From: an uncultured Flavobacterium sp.
GTDB lineage: Bacteria > Bacteroidota > Bacteroidia > Flavobacteriales > Flavobacteriaceae
NCBI RefSeq assembly: GCF_937876455.1
Contig: NZ_CALFIG010000001.1
Coordinates: 1 to 8,843 of the forward strand
Reading direction: 5' to 3'
Length of the DNA stretch: 8,843 nucleotides
The notes under the pieces are model-generated. The model saw only the letters and a program-made list of their open reading frames with translations. It was not told where the DNA came from and did no database searches. Both the position numbers and the translations under genes were made by a program. How positions within the stretch are numbered: the first letter of the stretch is position 1; every line of letters begins with the position of its first letter. Below, one piece after another: positions 1 through 6,590 of the stretch.

Positions 1-1
1 A

Positions 2-1921
2 TTAGATCCTGTAGTAGGACGAGAGAAAGAAATTGAACGTGTATCTCAAATCTTAAGCCGAAGAAAAAAGAATAATCCACTATTAATAGGAGAACCGGGG
101 GTTGGTAAATCTGCCATAGCTGAAGGCTTAGCCCTAATGATTATCAAGAAAAAAGTTTCTCGTATTTTATTCAACAAAAGAGTTGTAACTTTAGATTTAG
201 CTTCATTAGTAGCGGGCACTAAATACAGAGGTCAATTTGAAGAACGCATGAAAGCAGTAATGAATGAACTTGAAAAAAATGATGATATCATTCTATTTAT
301 TGACGAAATTCACACCATTGTAGGCGCAGGCGGCGCTACCGGCTCTTTAGATGCCTCTAATATGTTTAAACCTGCTTTAGCTAGAGGTGAAATCCAATGT
401 ATTGGTGCAACTACACTTGATGAATACAGACAATATATAGAAAAAGATGGCGCGCTTGAAAGAAGATTTCAAAAGGTAATTGTAGAACCTACCACCGTAG
501 ACGAAACAATTATTATTTTAAATAATATTAAAGGAAAATATGAAGATCATCATAACGTTATCTTTACACCTGAAGCTATTGAAGCCTGTGTAAAACTTAC
601 CAACCGTTACATGACCGATCGCTTTCTTCCAGACAAAGCTATTGATGCTTTAGACGAAGCGGGTTCTCGTGTGCACATTACTAATATTGAAGTGCCAAAG
701 CAAATTTTGGAATTAGAAAAACAATTGGAAGAAGTTAAAGAACTTAAAAACACCGTTGTTAAAAAACAAAAATTTGAAGAAGCTGCTAAACTTCGTGATG
801 ATGAGAAAAAAATTGAAAAAGATTTAGCTATTGCGCAAGAAAAATGGGAAGAAGATTCAAAAAATAATCGTGTTGTAGTAACCGAAGATAATGTAGCCGA
901 TGTTGTATCTATGATGACAGGCATTCCTGTTAACCGAATTGCTCAAACTGAAAGTAATAAACTGGCCAAATTACCCGAACTTATTAAAGGAAAAGTAATT
1001 GGTCAAGATGAAGCCGTTCAAAAAATAGCTAAATCTATTCAGCGAAATAGAGCGGGATTGAAAGACCCGAACAAGCCTATTGGTTCCTTCATATTCTTAG
1101 GCTCTACTGGCGTGGGAAAAACACAGTTAGCCAAAGTATTAGCTAAAGAATTATTTGACTCGGAAGAGGCTCTAGTAAGAATAGACATGAGCGAATACAT
1201 GGAAAAATTTGCTATTTCTAGATTAGTAGGCGCTCCTCCGGGCTATGTAGGCTATGAAGAAGGCGGGCAATTAACCGAAAAAATTCGCAGAAAACCCTAT
1301 TGTGTCGTTTTACTTGATGAAATCGAAAAAGCACATCCTGATGTATTTAATATGCTTCTGCAAGTATTAGATGATGGTCATTTAACAGATAGTCTTGGAC
1401 GAAAAATTGATTTTAGAAATACAATTATAATTATGACATCAAATATTGGTGCGCGTCAATTGAAAGATTTCGGTCAAGGTGTAGGATTTGGAACTGCAGC
1501 TAAAGTTGCTCAAACAGAAGAGCACAATAAAAGTGTAATTGAAAATGCATTAAAAAAAGCATTTGCTCCAGAGTTTTTAAATCGTATTGATGATGTAATT
1601 GTGTTTAATGCATTGGAAAAGCATGATATCGATAAAATCATTGATATTGAAATGACAAAATTGACAGCTCGTATAAAAGACTTAGGCTATGTTTTAAATT
1701 TATCAGAAAAAGCGAAAGATTTCATTGCAGAAAAAGGCTTTGATAAACAATTTGGCGCTAGACCGCTAAAACGAGCTATTCAAAAATATGTTGAAGATAC
1801 CTTAGCTGAAGAAATAATTACTTCTAAAATTCACGAAGGAGATATTATTTTTATGGATTTAGATGACGTATCACAAGAATTGATTATAACAATAGAAAAA
1901 ACAGAAAAACCTGCTAATTAG
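2..1921 (+). CDS. clpC: ClpC-type AAA+ unfoldase of the Clp protease, 5' end missing
   Basis: This is the ATP-dependent unfoldase that feeds damaged or tagged proteins to ClpP in the cytoplasm. The frame is open from base 2, so the gene starts outside the window and 639 residues are visible. The N-terminal substrate/adaptor domain, roughly 200 residues by comparison with full-length ClpC, is missing. Visible in order (fragment numbering): Walker A GEPGVGKS at 30-37, Walker B with FIDE at 97-102 and the arginine-finger region GALERRF of the first AAA+ ring. A short coiled middle domain follows at about 235-290 with a UVR-like KFEEAAKLRDDEKK, the length typical of ClpC and much shorter than ClpB. 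The second ring has Walker A GSTGVGKT at 367-374 and Walker B LLDE at 435-440. A VGF tripeptide at 494-496 matches the ClpP-docking loop, which ClpB lacks, and supports ClpC over ClpB. An internal ATG at 137 lies after the first Walker A and is not the start. Confidence 0.95.
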   Translation, partial: LDPVVGREKEIERVSQILSRRKKNNPLLIGEPGVGKSAIAEGLALMIIKKKVSRILFNKRVVTLDLASLVAGTKYRGQFEERMKAVMNELEKNDDIILFIDEIHTIVGAGGATGSLDASNMFKPALARGEIQCIGATTLDEYRQYIEKDGALERRFQKVIVEPTTVDETIIILNNIKGKYEDHHNVIFTPEAIEACVKLTNRYMTDRFLPDKAIDALDEAGSRVHITNIEVPKQILELEKQLEEVKELKNTVVKKQKFEEAAKLRDDEKKIEKDLAIAQEKWEEDSKNNRVVVTEDNVADVVSMMTGIPVNRIAQTESNKLAKLPELIKGKVIGQDEAVQKIAKSIQRNRAGLKDPNKPIGSFIFLGSTGVGKTQLAKVLAKELFDSEEALVRIDMSEYMEKFAISRLVGAPPGYVGYEEGGQLTEKIRRKPYCVVLLDEIEKAHPDVFNMLLQVLDDGHLTDSLGRKIDFRNTIIIMTSNIGARQLKDFGQGVGFGTAAKVAQTEEHNKSVIENALKKAFAPEFLNRIDDVIVFNALEKHDIDKIIDIEMTKLTARIKDLGYVLNLSEKAKDFIAEKGFDKQFGARPLKRAIQKYVEDTLAEEIITSKIHEGDIIFMDLDDVSQELIITIEKTEKPAN

Positions 1922-1933
1922 CAGGTTTTTTTT
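1905..1933 (+). terminator. Bidirectional intrinsic terminator shared by clpC and the permease
   Basis: A perfect inverted repeat pairs 1905-1915 (AAAAACCTGCT) with 1920-1930 (AGCAGGTTTTT) around an AATT loop. The clpC stop codon at 1919-1921 lies in its loop and right arm. On the + strand the stem is followed by a T run to 1933. On the - strand it is also followed by T-rich sequence, and it begins only a few bases after the permease stop codon. It therefore reads as one terminator serving both convergent genes. Confidence 0.85.
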
Positions 1934-1936
1934 ATT

Positions 1937-3601
1937 TTAGGGTTGATTAAGTTTGCTATTTTTATAACCATAGGAAAAGTAAAGTACTAATCCTATTACT
2001 AACCATCCTGAAAACCAAAGCCAATTAGAAATAGTCATTCCCGTTAACAAATAACTACATGAAATCAACCCTAACAAAGGTATTAACGAGAAATTTTTAG
2101 TAAACGCTAATACAGCCATGATTACACATACTACGTAAAATATAAGCAAAGGTAAATTAGTAGCTATTTTATCTTTTGAAAAATCGAGTATATCTATAAA
2201 ATAGGTAGGAAATAAATAATTAACTACTAGTACTGCACCTATAAAACCAACTGGAAATATAAGCTTAGAATTAATATAAGGTATTCTAAATTTACCTTTA
2301 CTTTTAGCCATTTCTTCTTCACTTTGAGGCGACAACATTAATACACCACCACAAACCAAAACAAATGCAAATAATGTACCTATACTTGTAAAATCTAATA
2401 CAAGATTTTCATCGGTAAAGAATATAGGCAACCCTACCACAATACCTGTTACTATAGTTGCATAGCTAGGGGTTTTATGTTTTGGGTGAATTGTAGCAAA
2501 TCTTTTAGGCATTAATCCATCTCTACTCATTGTCATCCAAATGCGTGGCTGTCCCATTTGAAAAACCAACAATACGCTTGTCATTGCTACTACAGCAGCT
2601 ATTGACACAATGAACAACATCCATTTAATGCCTTTTATTGCAAATATTTCTGCTAAAGGATCTGATACTCCAAGTAGCTCATAAGAAACCATACCTGTTA
2701 ATATAAGCGCCAAAATGATGTAAACAATTGTACAGACAATTAAGGAATAAATCATTCCTTTAGGCAAATCTTGTTGCGGATTTTTGCATTCCTCCGCCAA
2801 TGTTGATACCGCATCAAAACCTATATAGGCATAAAAAACAGCAGATACACCAGCCATAACACCCCCAAAACCTTTTGGCATAAAAGGAGACCAGTTATCA
2901 ATATCTATATAAAAACAACCTACAATAATTACTAACACGATCACTGCCATCTTAATAATTACCATAGCATTACTAACATTGCGCGATTCTTTTGCACCTC
3001 TGTACACCAAATACGTGATTAACACATTAATAAGTACCGCAGGCAAATCAAAAATAATTTTCAAATTACCCAACATAGGCGCGCTATTCCAAGCAGCTAA
3101 TCCTTCACCTGCTTTATTATCAAGAAAAGCGGTATGAGCAGACTGGAAATTTATAGTTAACCAATCTGGTAAATGAATGCCAAAAGTTTCTAATAAATTT
3201 GTAAAATAGCCACTCCAAGAAAAAGCAATGTAAATATTCCCAATAGAATATTCCATAATTAATGCCCAGCCGATTATCCAAGCAAACAATTCACCAAAAG
3301 AAACATAAGCATACGTATACGCACTACCAGAAACGGGAACGCGAGAGGCAAATTCGGCATAACACATAGCAGTAAAACCACAAGCTATTGCACAAATAAT
3401 ATATAACAGCACCACGCCTGGACCTCCTTCAAAACAAGCATTCCCAATGGCACTAAACGTACCTCCACCAATAATAGCTGCAATTCCAAATAAAGTTAAA
3501 TCCCTAACATTCAACACTTTATTTAATCCAGCATGGTCGCCATCTCCCCCTTGTTTAAGAATAGTAGCTATTGATTTTTTTCTAAAAATATTCATTGGCA
3601 T
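1937..3601 (-). CDS. APC-superfamily amino-acid permease, CAT (cationic amino acid transporter) type
   Basis: This 554-residue integral inner-membrane protein probably imports amino acids by proton-coupled secondary transport. After a short cytoplasmic tail, the first membrane segment carries GIAAIIGGGTF at about residues 39-49, the unwound TM1 motif of the APC superfamily. The loop YIGFDAVSTLAEECKNPQQDLPKG is the conserved amphipathic region seen in CAT and YfnA-like permeases. The protein has about 12-14 hydrophobic segments and a long extracytoplasmic loop around residues 140-175, as in other Bacteroidota members. Substrate cannot be read from the sequence; broad or cationic amino acids are a guess from the family. 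Two ATGs lie close together (3601 and 3595); either could be used. It is convergent with clpC and divergent from the peroxiredoxin, and appears monocistronic. Confidence 0.88.
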   Translation of the reverse strand: MPMNIFRKKSIATILKQGGDGDHAGLNKVLNVRDLTLFGIAAIIGGGTFSAIGNACFEGGPGVVLLYIICAIACGFTAMCYAEFASRVPVSGSAYTYAYVSFGELFAWIIGWALIMEYSIGNIYIAFSWSGYFTNLLETFGIHLPDWLTINFQSAHTAFLDNKAGEGLAAWNSAPMLGNLKIIFDLPAVLINVLITYLVYRGAKESRNVSNAMVIIKMAVIVLVIIVGCFYIDIDNWSPFMPKGFGGVMAGVSAVFYAYIGFDAVSTLAEECKNPQQDLPKGMIYSLIVCTIVYIILALILTGMVSYELLGVSDPLAEIFAIKGIKWMLFIVSIAAVVAMTSVLLVFQMGQPRIWMTMSRDGLMPKRFATIHPKHKTPSYATIVTGIVVGLPIFFTDENLVLDFTSIGTLFAFVLVCGGVLMLSPQSEEEMAKSKGKFRIPYINSKLIFPVGFIGAVLVVNYLFPTYFIDILDFSKDKIATNLPLLIFYVVCVIMAVLAFTKNFSLIPLLGLISCSYLLTGMTISNWLWFSGWLVIGLVLYFSYGYKNSKLNQP

Positions 3602-3655
3602 GGCAGTTTATGTATTAGTTCGAAATGAAAAAATTATTTTATTTTGAGACAAGAG

Positions 3656-3663
3656 CAAATATA
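3656..3663 (-). promoter_or_regulatory. Putative -7 element for the permease gene
   Basis: On the - strand this reads TATATTTG, a perfect match to the Bacteroidota TAnnTTTG -7 element, about 55 bases before the permease start. No TTG stands at the usual 17-23 base spacing upstream, so the call rests on the -7 box alone. Expected transcription start is near 3650. Confidence 0.5.
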
Positions 3664-3774
3664 TAATTTATATCAATATAGATTTAAGATATACTTATTA
3701 TTTTATCATAATCAAAAACTATTGCAACATAAAAATATATAATAAAAATATATGAGTATATGCCTTTTTTTAGG

Positions 3775-3782
3775 TAAATTTG
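3775..3782 (+). promoter_or_regulatory. Putative -7 element of the peroxiredoxin operon
   Basis: TAAATTTG matches TAnnTTTG and lies 67 bases before the peroxiredoxin ATG, predicting a leader of about 60 bases. A canonical -33 TTG is absent at the normal spacing. That could mean a weak basal promoter that depends on an activator, which would fit a peroxide-response gene, but no specific operator was identified. Two 12-base direct repeats (3729-3740 and 3742-3753) sit just upstream. Confidence 0.5.
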
Positions 3783-3849
3783 CATCAGAAAAGTTCCAAT
3801 ATACACGAGCTTTACACACGAATAGTTCTAACATTAAATAATTAAAAAA

Positions 3850-4485
3850 ATGGCATTAGTAGGAAAAAAATTTCCAAACATTACCGTTGATGCAATCTCT
3901 CACATGGGAGATAATTTAAGAATCAACATTTTAGAGGAAGCGACAAAAAACAACAAAAAAGTAATTTTATTTTGGTACCCAAAAGATTTTACTTTTGTTT
4001 GTCCAACAGAATTACACGCTTTTCAAGCTGCACTAGGTGAATTTGAAAAAAGAAACACAATAGTTATTGGTGCTTCTTGCGATACTAACGAAGTACATTT
4101 TGCTTGGTTAAATACAGCAAAAGACAATGGCGGAATTGAAGGTGTTACTTATCCGTTAGTTGCAGATACAACTAGAAATTTATCTACTGCACTAGGTATT
4201 TTAGAAGCTGAAGATGTGTTTAACGAGGAAACAGGAGACTACCTAATTGAAGGTTCAAATGTAACGTATCGTGCAACGTATTTAGTTGATGAAACTGGAG
4301 TTATCTTCCACGAAAGTGTAAACCACATGCCTCTTGGAAGAAATGTAAATGAGTATACAAGATTAATAGATGCTTATACACACGTTCAAACTAAAGGGGA
4401 AGTTTGTCCTGCAAACTGGGAAGAAGGAAAAGATGCGATGAAAGCAGACAGAAACAGTACAGCTGCTTATTTAGCTTCTCATTAA
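3850..4485 (+). CDS. 2-Cys peroxiredoxin (AhpC/TSA family)
   Basis: This 211-residue cytoplasmic thiol peroxidase reduces hydrogen peroxide and organic hydroperoxides. The peroxidatic site is PKDFTFVC at 44-51, the family motif P-x3-T-x2-C with Cys51. The resolving cysteine is Cys186 in EVCPANW near the C-terminus, as in typical 2-Cys enzymes that form head-to-tail dimers. Arg141 in the segment TYRATYLVD is the likely conserved active-site arginine. The C-terminal tail ends YLASH and lacks the YF motif of overoxidation-sensitive peroxiredoxins, so a relatively robust enzyme is possible (inference). The start is supported by an in-frame stop at 3835-3837 just upstream and by the A-rich leader. 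It heads an apparent operon with a thioredoxin-like protein 66 bases downstream, a likely reductant. No AhpF is present in the window. The name ahpC is plausible but not certain. Confidence 0.93.
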   Translation: MALVGKKFPNITVDAISHMGDNLRINILEEATKNNKKVILFWYPKDFTFVCPTELHAFQAALGEFEKRNTIVIGASCDTNEVHFAWLNTAKDNGGIEGVTYPLVADTTRNLSTALGILEAEDVFNEETGDYLIEGSNVTYRATYLVDETGVIFHESVNHMPLGRNVNEYTRLIDAYTHVQTKGEVCPANWEEGKDAMKADRNSTAAYLASH

Positions 4486-4492
4486 TAATTTT

Positions 4493-4530
4493 GTTTCAAG
4501 TTTCAGGTTATTCAACTTGAAACTTGAAGC
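4493..4530. repeat. 17-bp hairpin between peroxiredoxin and thioredoxin genes
   Basis: Bases 4493-4509 can pair with 4514-4530 around an ATTC loop. Eleven pairs are continuous Watson-Crick (TTCAAGTTTCA at 4495-4505 with TGAAACTTGAA at 4518-4528), and the full stem contains two G-U pairs in RNA. The left arm also has a short internal TTTCAAG/TTTCAGG duplication. No T run follows, so it is not a standard terminator. It could be an mRNA-processing or stabilising element, a partial attenuator, or a dispersed intergenic palindrome. Confidence 0.75.
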
Positions 4531-4551
4531 TTTAAACTTAAATTAAAAAAG

Positions 4552-4860
4552 ATGTTCCAAGAAATAGCACAAGATAATTTAGCCGAAGTGGTAGCTTCTA
4601 ATGAAGTGGTGGTTGTACAATATGCTGCATCATGGTGTGGAAATTGCCGTATTATGAAACCAAAATTTAAATTATTGGCTTCACAAAATGAAAATATCCC
4701 TTTCCTTATAGTAGATGCTGAAAAATTTCCAGAATCTAGAAAACTAGCAAAAGTAGACAACTTACCCACATTTGCTACATTTAAAAATGGCGTATTAGTA
4801 AATCAAACACAAACGAACAAGGCTGAAGTATTAGCAGAATTAGTAAACGAAGTTGTATAA
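4552..4860 (+). CDS. Thioredoxin-like protein with a CGNC active site
   Basis: This 102-residue protein is a single cytoplasmic thioredoxin fold with no signal peptide. The redox motif is WCGNC at 28-32, so both cysteines are present, but the usual proline of WCGPC is replaced by asparagine. The cis-proline loop is present as NLPTF with Pro72. The residue six before the first cysteine, a buried aspartate in classical thioredoxins (Asp26 in E. coli), is Gln23 here. These changes suggest altered redox potential or kinetics. Its position directly after the peroxiredoxin suggests that it recycles the Cys51-Cys186 disulphide, though this is inferred from context. It follows an A-rich leader, and a hairpin lies in the upstream gap. 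A general housekeeping thioredoxin is less likely given the active-site differences. Confidence 0.88.
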   Translation: MFQEIAQDNLAEVVASNEVVVVQYAASWCGNCRIMKPKFKLLASQNENIPFLIVDAEKFPESRKLAKVDNLPTFATFKNGVLVNQTQTNKAEVLAELVNEVV

Positions 4861-4915
4861 CTACGGATTAATTTATTCATTTATTACAACTTATTTAAAC
4901 AAATAAATAGCACAT

Positions 4916-5176
4916 ATGAAATTACCAGTAATCAAACATTTAACTCAATTCATTGAAGAAAACGATCAGGATTATTTAATAGAAACTATAGAAGTTTTAG
5001 AAGCATTAACTGAAGTTCCGTCTTTAAAAGATGAAGAATTAGATGTTATAGGTGAATTAATTTCAAATATGTACGGTGCATTGGAAGTCAACCAACTCAT
5101 TAAAAATGGTACAGACAAGAAAACAGCACTAAATGAGTTTATGAAACGCGTACTCGGTTCCATTGATAAAGAATAA
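4916..5176 (+). CDS. Small uncharacterised protein, DUF6952 type
   Basis: This 86-residue acidic, soluble, probably all-helical protein has no signal peptide, membrane segment or cysteine. The sequence begins MKLPVIKHLTQFIEEND and includes an acidic stretch PSLKDEELDVIGELISNMYGA. I recognise it as resembling the Bacteroidota family DUF6952, whose members are small proteins of about this size often found beside a peroxiredoxin and a thioredoxin; the assignment is from memory. It lies 55 bases after the thioredoxin-like gene with no evident promoter, and a terminator follows the gene. It is therefore likely the last cistron of the peroxiredoxin operon. The function is unknown; a helper or regulatory role in peroxide handling is only guilt by association. 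Confidence 0.8.
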   Translation: MKLPVIKHLTQFIEENDQDYLIETIEVLEALTEVPSLKDEELDVIGELISNMYGALEVNQLIKNGTDKKTALNEFMKRVLGSIDKE

Positions 5177-5195
5177 AAAATCACGACAAATAGTT

Positions 5196-5217
5196 AAGGA
5201 GCTTTGCTCCTTTTTTT
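5196..5217 (+). terminator. Intrinsic terminator of the peroxiredoxin operon
   Basis: The stem AAGGAGC (5196-5202) pairs with GCTCCTT (5206-5212) around a TTT loop and runs directly into a T tract to 5217. It lies 19 bases after the stop codon of the DUF6952-type gene and separates this operon from yebC. Confidence 0.87.
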
Positions 5218-5233
5218 ATTTACTTATTTTATT

Positions 5234-5241
5234 TAATTTTG
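5234..5241 (+). promoter_or_regulatory. Putative -7 element of yebC
   Basis: TAATTTTG matches TAnnTTTG and lies 25 bases before the yebC ATG, after the preceding terminator. This implies a leader of only about 20 bases. No TTG was seen at normal -33 spacing because that region is occupied by the terminator T tract. Confidence 0.5.
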
Positions 5242-5266
5242 CCAAACTAATACATACGAAATAGAA

Positions 5267-5977
5267 ATGGGAAGAGCATTTGAATTTAGAAAAGCACGTA
5301 AAATGAAACGTTGGTCAGCTATGGCAAAAACGTTTACAAAAATTGGAAAAGACATTGTTATGGCAGTTAAAGAAGGAGGTCCTAGTCCTGAGACAAATGC
5401 CAGACTGAGAGCGGTTATTCAAAATGCCAAAGCCGCAAACATGCCTAAAGACAATGTTGAACGCGCTATTAAAAAAGCTTCAGACAAAGATACAGCAAAC
5501 TATAAAGAGGTACTTTTTGAAGGATATGCACCTCATGGTATCGCTATTTTAATTGAAACGGCTACTGACAATAACAATAGAACAGTTGCAAATATTAGAA
5601 GTTATTTCAACAAATGCAATGGAACTTTAGGCACACAAGGTTCTGTAGAATTCATGTTTGATCATACATGTAATTTTAGAATTCCCGCAGAAGGTCAAGA
5701 TGTGGAAGAATTAGAATTAGAAATGATTGATTTTGGTGTTGAAGAAATATTTGCAGATGAAGATGGAATTGTAATGTATGCGCCTTTTGAAAGTTTTGGT
5801 GCCATTCAAAAAGAATTAGAAAATCGTGGATTAGAAATTTTATCTTCAGGTTTTGATAGAATTCCGCAGGTAACTAAAGAATTAACTGCTGAACAAATTG
5901 CAGATGTAGAGAAATTATTAGAAAAAATTGAGGAAGATGATGATGTAATGAACGTTTTTCACACAATGGCTGAATAA
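5267..5977 (+). CDS. yebC: YebC/PmpR (TACO1) family translation-associated protein
   Basis: This 236-residue cytoplasmic protein has the usual family length. Older annotation calls the family a DNA-binding transcriptional regulator; more recent work links YebC and mitochondrial TACO1 to relief of ribosome stalling, especially at proline-rich stretches. The N-terminal region is the Bacteroidota form MGRAFEFRKARKMKRW in place of the GHSKW start of other bacteria. It is followed by NMPKDNVERAIKKA at 58-71, the FEGYAPHGIA segment at 84-93, TDNNNRT at 100-106 and GSVEFMF at 125-131, all hallmark blocks of the family. The C-terminus is acidic (EEDDD). The gene has its own putative promoter and is followed by a terminator, so it is probably monocistronic. 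No truncation or unusual feature was seen. Confidence 0.95.
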   Translation: MGRAFEFRKARKMKRWSAMAKTFTKIGKDIVMAVKEGGPSPETNARLRAVIQNAKAANMPKDNVERAIKKASDKDTANYKEVLFEGYAPHGIAILIETATDNNNRTVANIRSYFNKCNGTLGTQGSVEFMFDHTCNFRIPAEGQDVEELELEMIDFGVEEIFADEDGIVMYAPFESFGAIQKELENRGLEILSSGFDRIPQVTKELTAEQIADVEKLLEKIEEDDDVMNVFHTMAE

Positions 5978-6004
5978 CTAATTAGAAATTGAAAATACAA
6001 ATTA

Positions 6005-6046
6005 AAAAATGCAGTATTAAACTAATTTAAGCTGCATTTTTATTTT
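6005..6046 (+). terminator. Intrinsic terminator after yebC
   Basis: The arms AAAAATGCAG (6005-6014) and CTGCATTTTT (6032-6041) form a 10-bp stem. The 17-base loop can add five more pairs (TTAAA at 6017-6021 with TTTAA at 6026-6030). T-rich sequence follows to 6046. It ends about 15-20 bases before the rlmH start codon, so rlmH either has a promoter close to or inside this hairpin or depends on read-through. Confidence 0.8.
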
Positions 6047-6060
6047 ATACTAATTCTACA

Positions 6061-6534
6061 ATGAACATTAAAGTACTCGCAATAGGCAAAACAGATAACA
6101 AAAATCTTCAAGCATTGATTGAGGAATACACCAAGCGTTTAGGGTTTTATATTAAATTTGATTTAGACATCATTCCAGATATCAAAAATGCTAAAAATCT
6201 TTCTGAAAGCGAACAAAAAATAAAAGAAGGGCAATTAATTCTAAACAAACTAAGTCCTACAGATTATTTAATCTTATTAGATGAGAACGGAAAAGAATTT
6301 AGCAGCATAGGGTTTTCTGAATTTTTACAAAAAAAAATGAACTCAGGGCTTAAAACAATCGTTTTTGTTATCGGTGGACCATATGGTTTTTCAGAAGAAG
6401 TTTATAAAAAAGCAGAAGAAAAAGTGTCTTTGTCTCAAATGACATTTTCTCATCAAATGATACGTTTGTTTATTATTGAACAAATTTATCGCGGGTTTAC
6501 AATACTTAACAACGAACCTTATCATCATAGTTAA
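6061..6534 (+). CDS. rlmH: 23S rRNA (pseudouridine1915-N3)-methyltransferase RlmH
   Basis: This is a 157-residue SPOUT-class methyltransferase of the usual RlmH length. It uses S-adenosylmethionine to methylate pseudouridine 1915 in helix 69 of 23S rRNA on assembled 70S ribosomes. Family blocks are intact: LDENGKEFSSIGF at 73-85, the cofactor-binding loop FVIGGPYGF at 102-110, and the C-terminal knot region with SQMTFSHQMIR at 125-135 and YRGFTILNNEPYHH at 143-156. The ending NEPYHHS corresponds to the conserved C-terminal tail needed for catalysis in the family. The ATG at 6061 gives the expected N-terminus MNIKVLAIGK. It is convergent with folP across a 56-base gap. Confidence 0.96.
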   Translation: MNIKVLAIGKTDNKNLQALIEEYTKRLGFYIKFDLDIIPDIKNAKNLSESEQKIKEGQLILNKLSPTDYLILLDENGKEFSSIGFSEFLQKKMNSGLKTIVFVIGGPYGFSEEVYKKAEEKVSLSQMTFSHQMIRLFIIEQIYRGFTILNNEPYHHS

Positions 6535-6590
6535 AATGGTAATGAATGAATTGGAATAAACTAAAATCTATCATTTTTCCCTTTCCTCCT

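Noticed and set aside
607..924. 105-codon - strand open frame inside clpC
   Set aside because: It is antisense to the well-conserved middle of ClpC, is Ser/Phe-rich low-complexity translation and has no family features.
3447..3647. 66-codon + strand open frame over the permease start
   Set aside because: It lies opposite the conserved TM1 coding region of the permease and resembles no known protein; it is a shadow of that gene.
3697..3712. ATTAT/ATAAT inverted repeat in the permease/peroxiredoxin gap as a possible PerR- or OxyR-like operator
   Set aside because: The arms are only five A/T bases in very AT-rich DNA and do not match a known box well enough.
4512..4769. 85-codon - strand open frame opposite the thioredoxin-like gene
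   Set aside because: The + strand frame has clear WCGNC and cis-Pro motifs; the antisense frame has none.
4891..4906. TTATTT/AAATAA hairpin before the DUF6952-type gene
   Set aside because: Six A/T pairs only, no T tract and no promoter match; expected by chance in this composition.
4972..5184. 70-codon - strand open frame opposite the DUF6952-type gene
   Set aside because: Ser-rich antisense translation with no recognisable features, within an operon read on the + strand.
6535..6590. Possible terminator between convergent rlmH and folP
   Set aside because: No stem longer than about six pairs with a short loop, and no hairpin followed by a T tract on either strand.
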